A stretch of DNA of 64,000 bases from Magnolia sinica (lineage: Eukaryota; Streptophyta; Magnoliopsida; Magnoliales; Magnoliaceae): positions 40,059,501 to 40,123,500 of the forward strand of contig NC_080591.1 of the NCBI RefSeq assembly GCF_029962835.1. Reading direction: 5' to 3'. The notes beneath the pieces were generated by a model. That model saw nothing but the letters and a program-made list of their open reading frames with translations. It was not told where the DNA came from and did not search any database. Below, piece after piece: positions 1 to 11,035 of this stretch (positions within the stretch are counted from its first letter, which is position 1; each line of letters starts with the position of its first letter). The translations under genes and the position numbers were made by a program.

Positions 1-124
1 GGGTGGAGGGCGTGCGCATGCGCATGATGTCCCCATCAATATTTGGATGAGCAAATTATGTTATGAACTTTGCTACCTAATGTTTCTTGATTATGCTAAC
101 TCTTGACATATACTGCCTCTCCAG

Positions 125-242
125 GATAAGCAAGTAAGGTCAGGGTCAGCAAAAAGTGCTGACGGCAAGATTCTAGCAGAGCATAAGAAGAAAGAAAGAG
201 AAGCGGCAAAGCAGGGAAAACAACCATTTTATCTTAAGAAAT
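125..242 (+). CDS. RRP36: RRP36-like rRNA processing protein, third-last coding exon (partial gene)
   Basis: RRP36 proteins belong to the small-subunit processome / 90S pre-ribosome in the nucleolus and are needed for early pre-rRNA cleavages. This exon follows an AG at 123-124 and ends with one extra base before a GT donor at 243-244. It encodes a basic stretch that includes EHKKKEREAAKQGKQPFYLK, which I recognise as the conserved core of the RRP36 C-terminal half. It reads directly into two further exons (410-456, 517-618) with matching phases. The start codon and N-terminal acidic part lie left of the window. The family assignment is from recognised motifs, not from a search; the exon structure is seen directly. 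Confidence 0.85.
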
Positions 243-409
243 GTTTGCTCGCTCTCTCTCTCTTACACACACATATACATGCCCGCATGCGTGCACACAG
301 AAGTGTGCATGGACACCCACACACACAAGACAGGACTTGTCCCATATGACACCCACACACACAAGACGGGCTACTTGTCCCATAGCATAACTAATTTCTG
401 GCTCTGCAG
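243..409 (+). repeat. RRP36 intron with CT/CA-rich sequence and a short direct duplication
   Basis: This intron of the RRP36-like gene has a CT/CA-rich start. Two near-identical units (about 311-349 and 350-386) each contain CACCCACACACACAAGAC followed by CTTGTCCCATA. It is a small local tandem duplication in an intron, with no coding sign. Confidence 0.7.
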
Positions 410-456
410 CCGTAGTACGGGAACGGAAGCTAATTGGGAAGTACAATCATCTCAAG
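410..456 (+). CDS. RRP36: RRP36-like protein, penultimate coding exon
   Basis: A 47-bp exon between AG 408-409 and GT 457-458. With the single T carried over from position 242 it begins with a Ser codon and then reads VVRERKLIGKYNHLK, the short linker helix expected between the PFYLKK block and the final KLEDFIEKRRRRNAAKD block in this family. It ends in phase 0. It is too short to be found as an ORF; it was identified from its splice sites, its phase and the fit of its peptide to the family order. Confidence 0.82.
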
Positions 457-516
457 GTATATGTGAAGTGGAGAAGGAGAAATTTTATTATTTCCCCTTT
501 TTCTTTAATTCTTCAG

Positions 517-618
517 GCAACAGGCAAGCTTGAGGACTTCATTGAGAAGCGGAGAAGGAGAAATGCTGCAAAGGACCGCCACCATATGCCCTACCGTCGG
601 GCACATGATAGTGAATAA
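517..618 (+). CDS. RRP36: RRP36-like protein, terminal coding exon with stop
   Basis: The exon starts after a pyrimidine-rich acceptor ending in AG at 515-516 and reads ATGKLEDFIEKRRRRNAAKD then RHHMPYRR, the conserved C-terminal signature of RRP36. The stop TAA is at 616-618. The strongly basic tail is what one expects of a protein that contacts pre-rRNA. The 3' UTR presumably runs to about 800-850, but I see no decisive poly(A) signal. Confidence 0.87.
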   Translation, partial: ATGKLEDFIEKRRRRNAAKDRHHMPYRRAHDSE

Positions 619-976
619 CTACAAGGGCTTCAAATGCTGCCTGTTTAATGAGTGCTTAAATCTGTGTTCCTATCCTTTCTTAGTGATAATGCATCTGATT
701 TACTTCCCAAGAGCAATAGAAAAGCCAAATGAATGGAAGGGAAAGTTGAGGTTGAATTTGAAATTATTCATTGGGGTTTATGGAGGAGAAACATGTTGAT
801 GGCGGCTTAAATTTGGGTTTTGGCTTATAAACTTACCTATTTCTACATTATGTTTACTTTTATAGGAATACAAACATCAGAGTTGGATCCCACTAGCTGC
901 CACCTTCTAGGACGTGCTTACGCGTTGACCATGCAGCATGCACGTTGTTTGCGCAATCCGCAGCTGCATTCGTGTG

Positions 977-1052
<76 letters not shown>

Positions 1053-1581
1053 TACACGTGGGTACTTCGTGGTAGGTACCTGCCAAAGCTCCGTGGGCCA
1101 TGATGAAAGAGAGGTAAATCAAGGAAAGAGATTATTTCCTTTTTCTATGGCCCACTATAGTTTTGGATCAAGGTAAAAGTTGGGTCCTTAAAGTTTCATG
1201 GGGTTCGACATCAGGTGGACGGTTCAGATTTTGAGCTCATTTTCTAAAAAATTTGTTCCCAAAAAGTTCTCATGAGAACTAGTCAGAACTGATGTGCAGC
1301 TGAGCATTCCTCTCTCTGACCTAAGATGGTTTTGATGGTTGGAAGGGATACAGGTGGCTCACTTGGTTTTTGGGTCCACCATGATCAGTGAATCATATTC
1401 AGGGTTCAGATGAGCCAATAGATGTCTTGCACAGATGGTGGACCCCATTGATGTGGGCCAACACAAGTTTTGGTTCAAACAATTTTTAGTTAGTTTCATT
1501 GGCTCATTTTTTTAATCCGATTTGCGATCTTGCGGGGCCCACATTTGGCTATGGAATACCACTCCCCGATATTCTTGTATA
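619..1581. other. Intergenic spacer downstream of the RRP36-like gene
   Basis: Holds the presumed 3' UTR, the compound microsatellite and, from about 1150 to 1560, text with GGGTCCACC and GTGGGCC words typical of degraded MITE-like spacer in this window. No gene is supported. Confidence 0.6.
972..1048. repeat. Compound microsatellite (GT)n(TA)n(GA)n
   Basis: Three dinucleotide tracts follow each other: GT from about 972, TA from about 987 to 1020 and GA from 1021 to about 1048. ORFs reading through this tract on both strands are simply dinucleotide translations. Confidence 0.95.
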
Positions 1582-2558
1582 TGTTGGAATATTTGGTTAA
1601 TTAAATAGACTATTAAAAATCGAGACCCAAAAAAGGAAAATAAATTTCGAGAAAGAAGAACTTATTGAATTGAGTCGAGGCGTGACTGAGTCACTCGGCT
1701 TGAAATTGAATTTGCTCCCCTTGGACAGCGTCCCAAGTGCAACAGGTTTCCAGAGCAATCGACCTTCAGGATACAACGAGTATGACCCGGTCCCAGCGGT
1801 GCACTCACTGTACACGGGCTCAAACCACTTACAGTATAATCCGAAAGTGCTGAGTTAACTTAGCGATGAACTCAGTAAAATTCTTAAAATTGTATCAGAG
1901 AGAGTTTTATAAGAGAGATAATAATTTCGTATATTTAAAACTGAAATTGGTAGTCTTTCTTTATATAGACTCCGAAGTGGTGCATAAGCACCCTTTACAA
2001 AAGGTTAGGTCCGTTGGATTTAAACCCAACAGGGGCGACCAACCGGAAGGGATGCATCTCTCTGGTTTAAAACGAAAAAGCGCAAGTGCGAGACATTCTC
2101 GCACATACAGTCCTACGAGTACCCATACACACACACCCACGCGAGTACACTCACACCGCACCCGCACCCGCACCCGCGCCCACGCCCACGCCCGGCCCGG
2201 CCTGTCCCTTCGCATCGCGTCGCGCACGCGCACGCACACACGCACACGGACACTGACTCGGACTCGGCTCGGCTCTGCACGGCATGGCTCGGCTCGGCAA
2301 GCGCGCGCGTGTGTGGTAAATGGCATAGATTAGAGCTATTGACATAGCCCCCCCACAGGACCAAATTCACATGCCCCTTGAAAGGGGCTCAAGCCCTAGG
2401 CAAAAAGACTATCTTATATACAAGATAGTTTACCTTTTCAAATCCGATGTGGGACAAAACCCACAACACAAAAGTACCAAAGCTTTTTAAATGTGGAGGG
2501 AAATTACCGAAAATTTAAAAATTCAAATTTTAATATTATTTTAAAACAAAATATAACA
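1582..2558 (-). repeat. Copia element LTR copy A (3' LTR, most complete)
   Basis: Plus-strand ends are TGTTGGAATATT and ATATAACA, giving TG...CA termini of a 977-bp LTR. To its right CCCCCACATG (minus: CATGTGGGGG) at 2561-2570 is the polypurine tract. A minus-strand TATA-like sequence lies in 2408-2423. Positions 2095-2330 are a GC-rich, CpG-rich stretch of CACCCG/GCTCGG runs that is much shorter in the other two copies. Confidence 0.85.
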
Positions 2559-2572
2559 ATCCCCCACATGTT
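2559..2572 (-). other. Polypurine tract of the minus-strand copia element
   Basis: Minus strand reads CATGTGGGGGATTG immediately before LTR copy A. This placement, purine run directly before a TG-starting LTR, is the usual copia arrangement and fixes the LTR boundary at 2558. Confidence 0.75.
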
Positions 2573-3115
2573 TTAAAATAAAATTCTTTCAGATTAAAGC
2601 GTAATAGTTGTGCAATGGTGCCGGTGTCACTATAGACTTGAACCGACATTAGAGTAAGCAAGACAGGTCTACAGGAATCAGGTGACACCATAGTCTTAAA
2701 CCTGAATCCTTTTAATGTAGATCGCAAGTACATGCCACTCACACAACTCTTGCTCTGCAAGTGATTCTACGGTTCGATGCGTTTCGGTCATACACCATCA
2801 TTACCTGGATTTCATGAGTGCTTTAGAGAATTCGCCTAGATTCTCATAGGAAGCGGCCTTCACCTCCACACCCATATAGGTAAATTCCATCAAGTGTATG
2901 CAGCAACTGTATACACCACCAAAAATATGGCTATGAATCCATTAAGAGTTCTAAAAACTTATCCTTCTACGTTGTTGCTCACACTGTACACCATAGAAGG
3001 GGCTCATACAACTCAGTGTAATCGTTTACCTCGTGTCTTGTTATTTACCCATTGAACCTATCTCATGGGATCTCCACTTGTATAGATTGGGTTGCTGACA
3101 CTGGCAGCTCATATA
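2573..3115 (-). other. Non-coding 3' part of the minus-strand copia element
   Basis: Lies between the end of the RNase H frame and the polypurine tract. No coding or repeated structure was recognised in it. Confidence 0.6.
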
Positions 3116-4492
3116 TTAGAGCCTCATTCCCTTTGATATATCATTGACTAACCTTTTAGATAGTCCTTTGGTTAGAGGATCTGCTAGATTCTTTTCTGAC
3201 TTCACAAAGTCAATAGATATGACTCCATCACGCAACATATGTTTCACTATATTGTGTCTGAGTCTAATATGCCTACTCTTTCCATTATATATTTTACTCT
3301 TTACTTTCGCTATAGCTGCTTGACAGTCACAATAAATAGATACGGCTGATACAGGCTTTGGCCACAATGGTATATCAGCTAAGAGATTTCTAAACCACTC
3401 GGCTTCTGATCCAGCCTTTTCTAAGGCAATAAACTCGGATTCCATAATAGACCGAGCGATACATGTTTGCTTAGTAGACTTCCAAGAGAATGCTCCTCCA
3501 CCTAAAGTGAAGACATATCCACTCGTGGATTTTATCTCATTTGAATCACTAATCCAGTTAGCATCACTGTATCCTTCTAATACAGCAGGAAAATCATTAT
3601 AATGTAAACCATAGGCTATACTGCCTTTTAGGTATCTCAAAATCCTAGACAAAACATTTCAATGCTCTTTTCCAGGGTTATGTGTATATCTACTTAGCCT
3701 TCCTACTGCAAAAGCTATATCTGGTCTAGTGCAGTTTGTTAGATACATGAGGCTACCAATTATTCTGGAATACTCCAATTGAGACACACTATTTTCTGTA
3801 TTCTTCATGAGAGACACTATAATCATAAGGAGTACTAACTGGTAAACAGTCAAAATGGTTAAACTTTCCCAATATCTTCTCAATGTAATGAGATTGAGAT
3901 AATATAATAATGTCATTTTTCCTGGTTACTTCAATACCCAAGATTACACTAGCCTCTCCTAAGTCTTTCGTGTCAAACTTAGATGACAAGAATTTCTTAG
4001 TTGTATTAACTAATTTAATATTAGTTCCAAAAATAAGCATGTCATCAACATAAAAATATATAATAACATATTCATTTTCAGAAATTTTACTATATACACA
4101 TCTATCTACATCATTTATATGATAACCATTTGATTTTAAAACACCATCAAATTTTTTATGCCATTGTTTAGGAGCCTGTTTTAAACCATATAATGATTTA
4201 ATTAGTCTACATACTTTATTTTTTTTCCTGATATCTTATAACCCTCAGGTTGTTCCATATATATTTCTTCTTCTAAGTCTCCATTTAGGAAAGCTGTCTT
4301 AACGTCCATCTGGTGTACCACCAGTTTATATATGGAGGCTATCACTGTTAAGACCCTAATAGTTGTAATTTTAGTTACAGGAGAGTATGTATCAAAGTAA
4401 TCTATTTCTTCTTTTTGTTTAAAGCCTTTCGCTACCAACCTAGCCTTAAACTTATCAATAGTCCCATCTGGTTTTAGTTTCTTTCTAAACAC
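3116..4492 (-). pseudogene. Copia reverse transcriptase and RNase H, frameshifted
   Basis: Fragments in several frames. 4492-4202 gives the RT N-terminal part with KARLVAKGFKQKEEIDYFDT and VHQMDVKTAFLNGDLEEEIY. 4201-3789 gives LYGLKQAP and the catalytic YVDD box in FYVDDMLIFG. 3916-3659 gives TRPDIAFAVGRLSRY. 3652-3116 gives RNase H with [16 protein letters not shown] and ADPLTKGL. At least three frame breaks (near 4202, 3790 and 3655) mean no full enzyme can be made. It follows the integrase fragment in the usual copia order. Confidence 0.9.
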
Positions 4493-4540
4493 CCATTTAC
4501 AGCCTATTGGTTTATTTTCAGGTGGTAGGTCTACAATTTC

Positions 4541-6133
4541 TCAAGTATTATTAGATATAATAGATTCTAACTCATCATTTATTGCTTCCTTCCAAAAGAT
4601 TACATCTGGAGAGTTAATTGCTTTTATATAGGTTGTAGGATCATCTTCTACTAAGAAAGTGAAAAAACCATCTCCTAGGTTAGTTTCTCTTCTAACCCTA
4701 GTATTTTTTCTTGGTTGTATCTCTTCTACCACTTTCTCGTATGCATTTTTACTAGTCGATGCAATATCTGATTCATTGACTTCCTCTATTCCTATAGATT
4801 TAGATTTCATAGGGAATACGTTCTTAAAGAACTTTGCATCCCTAACTTCTATAATTGTATTAGGATCTAGAATATTATCTTTAGTTTTTAAAACTAAAAT
4901 CTTGTAAGCCGCACTGTTTTGTGCGTAACCTATAAATACACAGTCGGTCGTTTTAGGACCTAACTTTCTTTTCTTAGTTTCAGGTAATCCTACTTTAACA
5001 AGACACCCCCACACTTTAATATATTTGTAACTAGGGACATGATTCTTCCAAAGTTTATATGGTGTTTGTTTAAAAGATTTAGAAGGAATCCTATTTAGAA
5101 TATAACAAGCAGATAGAATTGCGTCTCCCCACATATTTGAGGGTAAGCCTGAACTATTTAACATAGCATTCATCATCTCTTTTAGAGTTTTATTCTTACG
5201 TTCTGCTATTCCATTCTGTTCTGGTGTATAAGGAGTTGTAGTTTCATGAACTATTCTATTCTTTTCACATAATTCTCTAAATTGAGAAGATTCATATTCA
5301 CCTCTTCTATCTGTTCTAAGTTTTTTAATTTTTATATTTAACTGATTTTTAACTTCAATTTTGTATTTAGAAAAGGCATCTAAAGCTTCATCTTTGCTCC
5401 TTAACAGATAGACTCTAGTAAACCTAAAGTAATCATCTACAAAAGTTATGTAATATCTTTTTCCACCTCTAGACATGTGATTTCTAAAATCACATAAGTC
5501 ACTGTGTATTAACTCTAATAGAACAAATGATCTTTCTATTTGTTTAAAGGGTTTTCTAATGAATTTTGATTCGATACATGTTTCACATTTGTCAAATTCT
5601 TCATTAGATATATTAGGTAATAAACTTAATCTTTTCATTTTCTTCAAAGATGCTATATTCACATGACCTAATCTACTATGCCATAGATAAAAAGGTTCAA
5701 CAATATAAACAGAACTGAATGTCTTCTTATTATTATCATTGGATACATTTATAATGAATAAACCATCTCTACAGTACCCCTTACCAACAAAGGTTTCATT
5801 CTTAGTCATTACAAGTTTATCTGAATCAAATACTAACTTAACACCAGCCTTATTGAGGAGTGAACCAGAGACCAAGTTTCTTCTAATGTCGGGCACATAT
5901 AGGACATCATTCAACATCAGAGTCTTTCCAGAAGTGAGTTTCAGAAGTACTTTTCCTTTCCCTACAACTGGAGACGTTCTAGCATTACCCATGAACACCT
6001 GTTCATCATCTCTTGATACTTGGTAGGAGGTAAACATGCTACGATCCTTGTACATGTGCCCAGTTGCACCAGTGTCTAGTACCCACTCCAAGTTATTTAC
6101 AAGGAAGACTTCTGACACCACAGCTACTATCAT
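4541..6133 (-). pseudogene. Copia protease and integrase (530-codon open stretch)
   Basis: The longest open frame of the element. It carries the aspartic protease motif WVLDTGATGHM (about residues 17-27), the GAG-pre-integrase segment LWHSRLGHVNIASL with the following CETC (HHCC zinc site), and the integrase core with Asp in LIHSDLCDF, Asp in LRTDRRGEY and Glu in PEQNGIAERKNKTL. The usual asparagine-glycine after the second Asp is changed here to RR. The frame ends just upstream of RT at a stop near 4541, so it is cut off from RT. Confidence 0.9.
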
Positions 6134-6241
6134 GTCAGACTCATTGCCTGTTTCTGTAAGATTAGTCTGTGGCTTATCTTTGTTTTTCTTAAGCCTACAG
6201 GTTTTGACATGATGCCCAGGCTTTCCACAGTTATAGCAGTT

Positions 6242-6988
6242 TCATTTTTTCTTGAATTGATTGTTTGCATTCTTCTTTTTGAACCTACATTCATTTGCAT
6301 AATGTCCAAGTTTACCACAGTTATGACAGTTGTCCTTTTTCTTATTATTTGCCCGACTTGATTCCACAAGATTCGCCTTTGAATCTATCTCATTTTTATT
6401 TTCTTTTTGGTCCCTGATTCTATTAGCCTCCTCTATTCGTATGTGTACGATAGTGGTTTCCAAAGAAACACCGTTCTTTTTATGTTTCATTCTATTCTTA
6501 TATTCTTTCCAGGAGAGCGGTAACTTTTCTATTAGTGCTCCTGACAGAAACACTTTATCCAACTTAATTCCTTCTATCGATAGTTCATGAACTAGACTTT
6601 GAAAATCGTGAATCTAATTTGTGACAGGTTTATCATCTGTCATTTCATAATGAAGGAAATTAGCAATTGCATATTTCTTAGCGCATGCATCTTCTAATAT
6701 GCATTTTTTTTCCAAAGCAATCCATACGTCTTTAGCAGACACGTAAGAAGCATACACGTCATATAGTTCATTGGATAAAGAGTTTATAATATAATTTTTA
6801 CAATTATTTTCATCTGTTACTTCAGTTTGATTTGTTGGATCTATAGTAAATGATTCAGATAAAATGTATGAAACTTTTAGGGTGATCAGAGCGAACATCA
6901 ATTTCTGTTTCCACAGTTTAAAGCATTGTCCAGCGAACGGTTCGATTTTGGCTAACTCAGTAGAAGCATTTACTGTTACTGTAGTCAT
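6242..6988 (-). pseudogene. Copia gag polyprotein, broken
   Basis: 6988-6614 encodes the gag N-terminal part (starts MTTVTVNASTELAKIEPFAG, with LWKQKLMFAL), which has the look of the plant UBN2/gag family. 6562-6242 continues with a basic region and one zinc knuckle CHNCGKLGHYANEC (CX2CX4HX4C). A stop between 6614 and 6562 and a frame change before the protease break the protein. The N-terminal part is duplicated at 7677-8038. Confidence 0.88.
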
Positions 6989-7022
6989 AGTCTATGTAAT
7001 TCAACAAATTCGATTTCAAGAT

Positions 7023-7676
7023 TGTTTGAATATTTGGTTGAATTAAATAGACTATTAAAAATCGAGAACCAAAATAGGAAAATAAATTTCGAGAAAGAAG
7101 AACTTATTGAATTGAGTCGAGGCGTGACTGAGTCACTCGGCTTGAAATTGAATTTGCTCCCCTTGGACAGCGTCCCAAGTGCAACAGGTTTCCAGAGCAA
7201 TCGACCCCCAGGATATAACGACTATGACCCGGTCCCAGCGATGCACTCACTGTAGACGGGCTCGAACCACTTGCAGTTTAATCCGAAAGTGCTGAGTTGA
7301 CTCAGCGATGAACTCAGTAAAATTCTTAAAATTGTATCAAAGAGAGTTTTGTAAGACAGATAATAATTTCGTATATTTAAAACTGGAATCGGTAGTCTTT
7401 ATATAGACTCCGAAGTGGTGCATAAGCACCCTTTACAAAAGGTTAGGTCCATTGAGTTTAAACCCAACAGGGGCGACCAACCGGAAGGGATGCATCTTTC
7501 TGGTTTAAAACGAAAAAGCGCAAGTACGAGTACACTCTCGCACATACAGTCCTGCGAGTACCTATACACACACACCCACGTCAGTACACTCACCCGCACC
7601 CGCACCCGTCGCGTCGCACACATGGACTCAGACTTAGCGCGCGCGTGTGGTAAATGGCATAGATTGATTTGTGACA
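7023..7676 (-). repeat. Copia LTR copy B (truncated, inner)
   Basis: Begins TGTTTGAATATTTGG on the plus strand and matches copy A up to GGCATAGATT, then switches directly to gag sequence. It lacks the last roughly 220 bp of copy A, which hold the TATA-like box and U3 end. Confidence 0.88.
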
Positions 7677-8038
7677 GGTTTATCATCTATCATTTCATAA
7701 TGAAGAAAATTAGCAATTGCATGTTTCTTAGTGCCTGCATCTTCTAATATGTATTTTTTTTCCAAAGCAATCCATATGTCTTTAGCAGACACGTAAGAAG
7801 CATACACGTCATATAGTTCGTTGGATAAAGAGTTTATAATATAATTTTTATAATTATTTTCATCTGTTACTTCAGTTTGATTTGCTGGATTTATAGTAAA
7901 TGATTCAGATAAAATGTATGAAACTTTTAGGGTGATCAGAGCGAACATCAGTTTCTGTTTCCACCGTTTAAAGCATTGTCCAGCGAACGGTTCGATTTTG
8001 GCTAACTCAGTAGAAGCATTTACTGTTACTGTAGCCAT
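7677..8038 (-). pseudogene. Duplicated gag N-terminal fragment
   Basis: Nearly identical to 6617-6988 (starts MATVTVNASTELAKIEPFAG) with a few substitutions such as LWK to RWK. It ends abruptly at the joint with LTR copy B, where ATTTGTGACAGG of gag abuts GGCATAGATT of the LTR. It is part of a roughly 1.05-kb direct tandem duplication of gag plus LTR sequence. Confidence 0.9.
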
Positions 8039-8072
8039 AGTCTATGTAATTCAACAAATTTGATTTCAAAAT

Positions 8073-8733
8073 TGTTGGAATATTTGGTTGAATTAAATAG
8101 ACTATTAAAAATCGAGAACCAAAAAAGGAAAATAAATTTCGAAAAAGAAGAACTTATTGAATTGAGTCAAGGCGTGACTGAGTCACTCGGCTTGAAATTG
8201 AATTTGCTCCCCTTGGATAGCGTCCCAAGTGCAACAGGTTTCTAGAGCAATCGACCTCCAGGATATAACGACTATGACCCGGTCCCAGCGGTGCATTCAC
8301 TGGAGACGGGCTCGAACCACTTGCAGTTTAATCCGAAAGTGCTGAGTTGACTCAGCGATGAACTCAGTAAAATTCTTAAAATTGTATCAAAGAGAGTTTT
8401 ATAAGAGAGATAATAATTTCGTATATTTAAAATTGGAATCGGTAGTCTTTATATAGACTCCGAAGTGGTGCATAAGCACCCTTTACAAAAGGTTAGGTCC
8501 ATTGGGTTTAAACCCAACAGGGGCGACCAACCGAAGGGATGCATCTTCCTGGTTTAAAACGAAAAAGTGCAAGTGCGAGTACACTTTCGCACATACAGTC
8601 CTGCAAGTACCCATACACACACACCCACGCGAGTACACTCACCCGCACCCGCACCCGTCGCGTCGCGCACACGGACTGGGACTTAGCGCGCGCGCGCGTG
8701 TGTTAAATGGCATAGATTAGAGCTATTAGTATA
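8073..8733 (-). repeat. Copia LTR copy C (outer 5' LTR, U3 end missing)
   Basis: Begins TGTTGGAATATTTGG and matches copy A up to AGAGCTATT and the following C-run near 8735-8745, then diverges. Like copy B it lacks the promoter-bearing U3 end of copy A. Confidence 0.85.
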
Positions 8734-10522
8734 GCCCCCCCCCCCTAGTGGGACCCTTACCTAAGAAGTGTAGGGCCGACAATGAGGTGTAAAAAGGGCT
8801 ACTTGCAATTGAATTTTGGTACTCAAATTTCAGAAAAATTGAAAACACGAAGGAAGAAAATGGGAGAAATACGACGCACCTCTTGGAATTCTGGATTGAT
8901 GGTTGAGCTTGGAGGGCCTTGGATGGTCCTAGGTTGATGATGAGGTGGTGCACTTCCTCTGGGCTTGATGGTGGGCTACACCTTAGCCCATTCGTCTCTC
9001 CTCCAAAATTTTATGGAATTTGCTAAATGTTTTAAGGGAAGAGATGCTAGAGAGACCTTTCTCTCATATATAGAAAAAGGGTATGATGTGGCATTTTGTA
9101 CAAATGCTACCGGTGCAAAGTGAGTTGGATTGTTGAGGTGGCTTGGATGGTGGAAAGTCTTTGGTAATTCTACAAATTTCTATAGATACTTAGGCTGTTG
9201 AGGTGGATTGATGATGCAGAAGAGCCTAGCACATGCATTATCCAAGTAGAATAGTACCATGATATGCATCGACCATTAAAGAGGTGGTTGGTGAGATGTC
9301 ATGTGATGTTGATGCAAGCGGACTATGATTGGTATAATAATAATAATAAAAAAGTGTGACATGGCTATTCTAAGGCCATGTATTAGTTGCAGGTGAAATG
9401 AGGTGGTAACAAGCATGAGCCACCTCTCACGATAAGTTATGATGATGGTTGGAGGAGCCTCTCTTGTCTTTCAATGTGTGTTGGAGTCTTATTTTGTCTT
9501 ATAACTATTGTGTCTGTATAATTGGTTTAAAAGGTTTTTAGCTATGGGCTTGGGCTTTTCCCTTTTGGGCCTAGGGCCACTAAGGTTACTCGTTCAACAA
9601 AGGAGTGATTTGGGCTGTGGATTCAACAAGCCGTATCTCAATGAAGTGTTGGATTGATGCACGGGTGGCACCTCTGCACTCGTGGCAGCGGTGCCGTCGA
9701 TATGGCATGTGTTTCAGGTGCAACGGGCATCAAACTTCTGAATGCCTCTGTACGCACAGGTTCTATTGTCTACCGTCGAGCCAGTTGGCATATGAGTGTG
9801 ACGGTGAGGTGATACAAAGGACTGAGGTCCTAAAGAAATGATATGAAACATGATTAATGTAGTTGACCCCAATTGAGATAAGGCTTAGATGATGATAATG
9901 CTAATTTCATCATTTTCTAACAATATGTGAATTTTCATCAATTTTCAATTCTTCTTAACAGAAATTTTGATGCAATAATAGCTAATTAAAGATTTAGCGG
10001 TGTAAAGTCATTATTTATGTGTGGGACGCATCTAATCAGCATAAAAAGCACAAAGAAAATCCTAACTATCAAATATTTAGTGCTCTTTTTTTGCTTGAAT
10101 GTGTAGTATTACAGTATTTTCTGTGCTCGTGCATCTATCATTCAGACACTTTCAAGGGTTAGGATTCATCCTAAGGCTCTTGGCTTGGTAAGGAAGGCAG
10201 TTGATGGCACCAGCATCCACGGGAATTCGTCAAAAAAAAAAAAAAAAAATCTTCGTGATTGGAAGATCAGGGCCATCCAATGATCATTCTCTGGTGAATG
10301 GACAGGCTGTTGCTGGATTCTCATCTCAGCCGTCTATTTGCAAGCCTCGATTAGGGGATGGTAATTTTCCATCTGTTGACTCACCACCATGAAGAAATGG
10401 TGAAAATCTAAATGGATGTGGTCTTCAAGTATTTCTGCCATGGAAGATGGTACGGTTCCGTCTAAGAACTGAATCCATCTGCCTCTAAACATTAGAGGTA
10501 GGGTCCTAGGCTCTCAGTAGGT
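8734..10522. other. Repeat-derived spacer without recognised gene
   Basis: No coding region is supported. A minus-strand TATA-like TATATATGAG lies near 9064-9074, so 8740-9500 may be an LTR relic on the minus strand (inference). Further right are a dispersed motif (9842-9900) and a poly(A) tract near 10233-10250. Confidence 0.5.
9842..9905 (-). repeat. Dispersed GCCTTAT...TTGGGGTC motif, minus orientation
   Basis: The minus strand reads ATCATCATCTAAGCCTTATC, CAATTGGGGTCAACTACATT, similar to 59820-59880 on the plus strand. I know this text as a widespread angiosperm dispersed repeat end, probably a retroposon tail; the exact family is not certain. Confidence 0.55.
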
Positions 10523-11035
10523 ACGGGTTTTCCTGCCAAAGCTTTTTTTTTTGCACGAAGTTCTGCAGTGGGATGTTAGGTGGGGCATCGTGATGTCTGT
10601 GAGAAATCCACCCCGTCCATCCGTTTTACTATCATTTTAGGACATGGGATAAAAATTGAGGCGGATCTAAAACTAACTGGGCAATATGAGAGGGAAAATT
10701 GTTTCCTACCATTGAAACCTTTTTGGGATCCGTTTATATCCAATCCATACTGTTTATAAGGTCATTCCCCCTTCGATGAAGTGAAATCATAAAAAGTTTA
10801 GCCAGCTACGAAGTTTTTGTGGCCGCGTGAATGTTTCAATGGTGTCACTAAATCCCTACTGTTTCCTCTTGTGTAGCACACTAGAGTTTTGGATCCATTT
10901 CATTTTTGGTCTATCTTCTAAAAGGATCTTGAAAAACAGATGAACAGATTAGATTTCACACCAACATCATGGTAGGCCCCACCTAGCATCCTAGCACAGT
11001 AACTTTTGTGAAATGCTTTAGCAGGAAACTGCCTC
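10523..11035. mobile_element. Inverted-repeat (MITE-like) element
   Basis: The left end TTTTCCTGCCAAAGC...GATGTTAGGTGGGGC is mirrored at the right end as GCCCCACCTAGCATCC...GCTTTAGCAGGAAAC. The inside repeats GAGAAATCCACCCCGTCCAT. No coding capacity. Related elements lie at 21115-21603 and 21642-21850. Confidence 0.65.

Larger units (their letters stand above)
1582..8733 (-). mobile_element. Ty1/copia LTR retrotransposon, broken, with tandemly duplicated 5' end
   Basis: On the minus strand the order is LTR copy C (8073-8733), a gag fragment, LTR copy B (7023-7676), gag, protease-integrase, reverse transcriptase-RNase H, polypurine tract and LTR copy A (1582-2558). Integrase before reverse transcriptase defines Ty1/copia. 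All reading frames are interrupted. LTRs B and C lack the U3 end that LTR A retains, including the TATA-like sequence near 2408-2423, so the 5' side has no promoter. No canonical initiator-Met primer site follows LTR B or C. GTATA flanks the left end (1577-1581), but the right end is truncated, so target-site duplication cannot be judged. Confidence 0.9.

Noticed and set aside
820-1176. ORFs on both strands over the GT/TA/GA tract
   Set aside because: Translations are runs of alternating residues from dinucleotide repeats.
2344-2356. LTR A ending at GACA (2344) or at the C-run
   Set aside because: The polypurine tract and CA terminus at 2558 fit better, and the C-run end would leave a typical LTR promoter and TATA in the interior.
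1866-2370. Several overlapping ORFs rich in Arg/Thr/His or Val/Cys
   Set aside because: They lie in the CpG-rich low-complexity part of LTR copy A and read simple repeats.
4659-4907. Plus-strand ORFs opposite the copia pol frame (also 5739-6026, 6330-6590)
   Set aside because: They are antisense shadows of recognised gag-pol sequence.
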